A DNA stretch of 8,929 bases from a bacterium. GTDB lineage: Bacteria > Auribacterota > Auribacteria > Auribacterales > Auribacteraceae. The stretch lies in NCBI GenBank assembly GCA_021161885.1, contig JAGGZS010000094.1:1-8929 (forward strand). The letters are read 5' to 3'. The notes under the pieces were generated by a model. The model ran no database searches, was not told the origin of the DNA, and worked only from the letters and a program-made list of their open reading frames with translations. The position numbers were made by a program, and so were the translations under genes. Positions 1 through 6,500 of the stretch are shown piece after piece; the stretch's first letter is position 1; the number at the start of each line of letters is the position of its first letter.

Positions 1-1
1 T

Positions 2-508
2 TATATTGCTTATCTATCTCAATTTTCTCAGATCGACCAGAACAAAGCGCTTAATGAAAGTTTGGTTTTTGAGGAAAGAATTTATAATGTTTTTATGGAA
101 AACGATGAACAAAAAAAAGTGTATGAAATATCTCGTTATATTCAGTTGATAAGTAAATTCAGCCATCTGCAGATGACCAGAGATTATATGGTTAAATACC
201 ATGAGTACCGAGATAAATTGAAATTGAAAGATATGATCGCTTTTTTAAACGAAAAATCCGAGCAGTTTAACCAACCCTTATTACCCGAAATCGATCTTTC
301 CGCGGTAGAAACAAATTTAGATGATTTTGAGGATTTTTATAAATTAGCCAATGAACGCGAACAAGCGCTTGTCAAAAATACTATTGCTCTTATGAACGGG
401 GAATCTAAAAAAGTTGTTGTTTTGATCGCGGGCGGGTTTCATACCAAGGGAATAACCGAGATGCTTAAATCCGAGGACGTATCTTATATTGTTGTTACTC
501 CCAATATG
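2..508 (+). other. TraB/PrgY/GumN (Tiki/EreA/ChaN-like) C-terminal half, putative
   Basis: Residues 1-169 of the frame. A helical region is followed by an ERE segment with Arg119, a short helix, and then a hydrophobic strand leading into AGGFHTKGI (GxxH at residues 144-147) and a second strand ending VVTP near residue 167. In the TraB/PrgY/GumN/Tiki superfamily the C-terminal half has the same order: a conserved arginine, a helix, a strand, a second GxxH motif followed by G and I/M/L, a helix and a final strand. The first GxxH of the family would lie to the left of the window, so completeness of the putative active site cannot be judged. Members include putative metal-dependent proteases and pheromone-shutdown proteins. 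The match rests on pattern, not on an alignment; an unrelated Rossmann-like strand-loop-helix is the alternative. Confidence 0.4.
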
Positions 509-3500
509 GAAAACGACAGAAAACCTATCCCGTATATGTCTCTTTTAAAAAATTTACGGACACCTCTTGAACAGATGCTTGCTACTCATACAAGTACATT
601 GAAAATCGCTTCGTGGTTAACAAAGGGAGCGCCCCTTGTTTATGCCGAGAGACAAAATTTTCTCGCCAATAAAATGAAGACGCTTCTAACCACAACAAAA
701 CTTTATGATTTATATATGAACGTTTTGGTGAAATATTCTCCTGAAGAAAGAATGCTTATTCAGGGGAGACTTGAAAACCAGTTAAAGGAATCTATCGAAA
801 AAGTTTTGCAAATCGCGGGTTATCAAGATGTAATCAAAGTTGAGGATATTTCGTTAACGTTTGATGATATAAGCGCCCGCATGAAGCTGACAGGAGTGGA
901 TGCCCCGATTTATGTGCGCTATACCGATAGGGTACAGACAGACAAAGTGGATACTGAAATAGAAAACAGCCTCCTTGAAATGGTTCGGCTTAACGATGGA
1001 GTAACATCAGAATTTATGAGTTCCCTCGGTTACCTAAAAGCCACAAAATCTTACAGGGTGCTTCGTACTCAAGTATTGGAACTTTTATACGATAAACCAA
1101 TGACCACCGAAACAATTGTGCAGGAATTGTCTAAACTTAATCCTGATACCGAAATAACAGCTGTTGAGGTGGAGGCATTGTTAGCATCGTTTAAAAAACT
1201 TGAACTCATTAGTGAAGACCGTAAAAATTTCTTTGTGAGCCGAACCGAACCGTCTCGTTTTACCGCTTATCTTGTAATGTCTTTATTCTCTGATAAAGTG
1301 AAAGAAGGCGTTTTAGCAGATACGGATTTCGGCGTGCTGAAACTTGAGAATATTGATGAGAAATATCAAAATATTTTTAATCGATTAAATATCGGCACAT
1401 TGATTGTAGAACCAATGCTGCCTCTGGAAACATTAAAACAACTTGCCGAGAAGTTAACATCTTTCGGGGCGGAAAAAGAGTTAGCTCCCGGCGACACGAT
1501 TGATTTATCCGATATTGCCCAGATTAACGTTATTTCAGGAACTGACAAATATATACTCCATGTAATGAGCAAACCGCAGCTTGATATAACCGGCGAACCT
1601 GCCGGTATGGCAAGCCCTGAGATTGCATCAGTGTTTAATATAGCCGGACAAGGCGTAACTCCCGAAACAGCCGGGCAAACTTCCATTGGTATTCAGGGAA
1701 AATTTATTGACGCTCTTGAAAACCTTATAGGCGATTATCCCGTTGATATAACAGGCAGCTTGTTTACCCAAGGTGAAAAAGCCGCTATACTTGATTATTT
1801 ATACCGCAGTATGGATGCCAGCCCGGTAAACGACCCTGAAGTAGAATATGCTTTGCATCGTTATATAGGATTATCCGAATCGGTCGAGCCTTATTATACA
1901 AAAAGAGTCGGTTCTCTTATTATGGGAAAATCTTTTGACAAACAATATGACAGTTCATTGTTGAAGCTGCTGGCTCTTAATCCTGAACTTGAAGTCAATC
2001 CAGATTTGGAACAGGCTGTTGCTTCGGCGGTAACGACTTTTGATATCGATTTTAAAAAAGGTATGTCCGGTTATAGGCAATGGATGGATTTAGTTTCGAA
2101 AGTAGCGCGGCAGGCGCCTAAATCGTATCGGAAAAATAAACTTAATGCCGCCCTTGCCAATGCTCTTGAAAAGATACAGGCTCAAGAAGCACAAACAGGT
2201 AATTCGTTAACTATGGATGAAATATCCTCTATCATAAATGAGAGCGTCTTATCTATAGAATTTAAACTGAAAGATACTGCAAAACCTGTGCTTTTAAGCT
2301 CAGCGCGCAGAAAAAGTTTTCTTGATAACGCCATGGCAGACAAAGAAAAAATACGGTTCGAGTCTCAAGATAATTCTGTTGCTCTGCAATTAGATATGGT
2401 GCAGAAAAATGCGGATGGCACTTACACTGCTTTGTCCGCGGATACCGGAGATTTGTATATTGTCAGCCTGCTTGCATCTTCTACAAAGGAAGGTGAATTT
2501 AAATTTAAACAGTTAGATTCGCAATCTCAAGCCGCTTTTAATGATAAAGCCGGTTTTTTTATTGAGCGAATTAATCCCGCTGATATACCTGTTGGTTCTA
2601 AGGAAGCTCGCCTTAAACTTTATGCCAACCTTCAGTCGTATTGGCAGGAAGTTATCAAAAATGAAGGTCCTGCCCAGATTGAAGACAGAATAGATGCTTT
2701 TGAGGAATATTCCCAAACCCATACTATTGCCCAGCAACTTGATAAAGGCAATAAATATATACAACGGCGTTTTGAAGTTCTTTCCGAAAAACTGAAAAAG
2801 ATAAAAGATCAATTGCGGTTGATTGAAATGCGAGAAATATCGGTTCAAAGTCTGTTGCAGGCGCAAAAAAATTTACAGGCAGGAAGACAACAACTGCAAA
2901 ACGAAGCAACCCGCCTAAACGACCGTTTAGAATTTGAGCGTAAGCGTCAAAATGAGCAGGTGCGAAATAAAATGGAACTACTTCAGGTAATTGTATCTAA
3001 ATTAATATTGCAGCAGTTGTTTGAGAAACTTGATAAAGTCGCTGAAGACTCTGTAGCGGCCGGTAAGGACCCGGTTTATGAAACCAATCAAATTGTTAAA
3101 ATATGGTTTGACATAAAACCTACCGAACGGATAAGTGAAGTGCTTGCTAACAAACAGGAACTATTAAAGCGACTGAACTTAACAAAACTTTTTGACAAAC
3201 AGGATTACCAAAATTTCGCAGTGGTTTTAAAAGAGTTAGGCAATACATCGTTAGTTAAATCTGTAGTTGAACAACTCTTTTCCCGCAATATTAACGCTGT
3301 TCAGCACAATATAAAGGGAAATATTGTAGATAATATCGCTCAAGCTATTAAAGTTAAACGGAATTTATATCATCTGCAAGCGCAATTTCGACCAGACACT
3401 GAACGCATTGAAAGACTTAAAGGGTTGGTACATGATATAACAAGTGCTTCTGTAAGTATGGCGGCATGGAGAAAGTTAGATGCTGAATCAAAAGATTTAA

Positions 3501-6500
3501 ACTCGCAAATAGCTAAATTAATTCAGGATGTCAGAAAGAAAAGAGCACAGCTCACAACTGGTTTTACAAAAAAGTTTGCGCAATTACAAATGCAAATTGA
3601 TACACATATTGAGAAAAACAAAGATGACGCTAAGAATAAGGATAAACTTAATAAATCGCTTATAGGTGTGCTTCAGGCAAGAGAATATCTGAAATTTATA
3701 GATAATGCCTTAAAGACAATGCACAACGCCGTTGCGCAAGGTCAAAAAACGATAAAAATCAACAATAAACAATTTCCTTTAATCCCTGAAAATTTTATGG
3801 TTATCGCTTATGGACTGGCTTATGAGGATATTGTAGTGCCGTTTTTTAAAGCGGAAGATAAATATCGCGGTTCAAAAGATGAAAAGGAAAAACGAATCTA
3901 TCAAGTTCTAAAAGGCGTTACGCAACGGGCATACAGAAATTTTTATGAAAAATCTAAAACAGCCGTTATGGAAGCGCCGGTCGCTTTCGCTGAACTTGGC
4001 GATCAATCTCCGGCTGATTACTTAATATATGGAACAAACGCAGACGGCAATTTTGCCCAGTTCCAAAATAAAACCGATAACTATCGGCTTGATACGCTGC
4101 TTAAACAATCTTTGGCATTATTATCCGATATTGATCCCGCGCTTGCCGATTATATAACTGCTAATTTCAGTATAGCTGTATCCGGCAAACCGTTTCTTCC
4201 CGCAACCGGTAAAGGTCTGGATAATCTCATATCAAAATCTATTGAAAATCAGACTATTTATATAGGTAAAGCGGTTTTCGGTAAAATTGCCCGGCTGATT
4301 GATTTGAATCCGAGATTAGCTGTTAGATTGACTGCAGCCGCTCTTTTGGCATCTGCACAGCCGGTGTATAACAATTCTAATCTTATTAATATAAATACTA
4401 TTGATAAACCGGCTCTTGTGCAAGTTATGGCAGACAGGTTAGCCGCTGTGAATCCTGAAATAATGGCTATTGATGAGGCAAAATCTCAAGCATTGGCTTT
4501 AATCGAACAAACCGCAGATACTATTATGGAAATGAGAAAATCTCAAGGGCAGTTTATTTCTTTAGACGATTTAGCTTCATTAGGGCATAATCCGGTATTT
4601 AATTTGATTTTGCCGATAATAAAAGTCGCTGATGAAACACCAAAAGACGCCTATAAAAATGCTGTTAAGACAGCTAATGAATCTTTAGGGGTAGATTATT
4701 CAAACGTATTAAAACTTTTAAAACTTGAACGCAACTTATATATGGACGCGTTGATTGCCGATAATATGCCTGCTCATTTAGCGGCAGACGATGTGCAATC
4801 GTGGACTTCAGTGTTTAGAAATAAAACCCTATCAACCGTTGATAAATATGAAGTGTTTTTTCAAAGAATTTTCGGAACCGCTTTCGTATTTAACCAGATG
4901 AAAGAAATTTTCAGCGATTTCGACCCTGACGCATCGCCGGAGATAATGCTTGAAAATTCACGCAGATTAAACGAGTTTCTTGAAACATTTTTTAATCTTG
5001 ATAATTATACGGTTCAAAGCCGAAGAAATAAAGAAGGGAAGATGGAATATACACTTACATTTCCCAATAATAATAAAATAAATTTAACCGCAGCTGAAAT
5101 GGATAAGTTTCAGGCGCGCATTAATGAGCTTAAACATTCGTTTTCGGTTTATTATCATCCGCAAAAAGGCATTGGCATAATTGTGAAATTTCCAAATAAA
5201 CCAGCTAAGTCCCTGCCTGTGTTTGTGCAGGGCGCAGCTGCCAAACCCGATGTCAACTTAATATTAGAACAGGCTCGCCTAAGGAAATCGTCAGAGGTAG
5301 TTATAGATTCGGTTTTACAGCCTGAGTTATCGGCATTATTAGATGTTTCTTCCGCTCCGGCGCCTGCCATGCAAACCGTTAGCAATGCGCAGGATTTTAT
5401 CCAGCAGCGAAATATCGCCTCTAAAATAAAAGATACCTTAAAAGATATTTCACAGCAGTACCCCGATGAATGGATTAAACTAACCCATGCCGAACGCAAA
5501 GCTCTTGCCGCTTTGTTGTTGTCGCAGAATCAGATCGGTATCGAATGGGTCGATTATGTTACGGGTTTGTATAACCAGAATATTCCTATTGTTACGTCGC
5601 AAAAAGTAAGAACTGTTTTTGCTGATTATATAAATGAAGATAATAGGACTAATTTTATACAGGCTAAACACGAACTTCTTGATCTGATCGCTCAAGACCA
5701 ATGGTCTGAATTAGACCCGTCTGTTAGGAAATCTGTTTTTGAAAAAATTATTAAGAAATATAAATTGTCAGTAGAAAATAGCGTCAAACTGCGCGGCAGC
5801 AAAATATTAGATGAAGTAAGCGCTTTAAAAGCGTATTTTGCTAAAAATGACAGGCAAGCCGCTAAAGCCGAACCTTCCCGCCTGACAGGACATGCTTTAG
5901 CTTTGCTTTGGGAAAATGAAAAAGAAAAATTGAGCGAAAGCACCGACGCGATTCATATTAACGCCGTATTTAACCAATATCTTAACGATATAAAATTAGT
6001 ACGCCAAGACATCCTCGCCCAGCAAAATGAAGATCAAGCATGGCGGGAATCCGTTCGCAATAAGCTTGATATGCTCAAGTTTTTTGAGACCCGTTTACAG
6101 GAAGGGCGTTTTGTTAATGTTTTTCAGGCGGTTGAAGATTTTAACGATCAGTATAAAGGCGTCGTAAATATTAACGCTGACAGAGTATATATCGCTGAAC
6201 ACGCCGATCAGGTACTTAGTTTAATTAAAAATTTGACAACAAAACAACAAATAGACGAAACCGCCAATCCTGAAGATAAAATGCGAGCCGATATTCTTAT
6301 TGAGTATGTAAAAGCAAGAAAGTTATGGCTTAACAGCGAATATTCTAAGGCTGTCGGTGTGTTGAAAAATGTTAGCCGCCTAATTAAAGATAACGAGTTA
6401 TATCGATCAATGGAAGCGAACACAAATATTTTTTCCGATATTTCTTATATGGAATCTCTATTAGAAGAACCGGAAAAAATTAAAGATGAACCTTTGGATG

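Noticed and set aside
2720..3733. An SMC or Rad50-like ATPase
   Set aside because: The coiled coils suggest it, but no Walker A, Walker B or signature motif flanks them anywhere in the window.
5672..5686. HELLD as a zinc-metalloprotease HExxH motif
   Set aside because: The fifth residue is Asp, not His, and the helix lies in a run of ordinary amphipathic helices. HEYRD near residue 67 fails in the same way.
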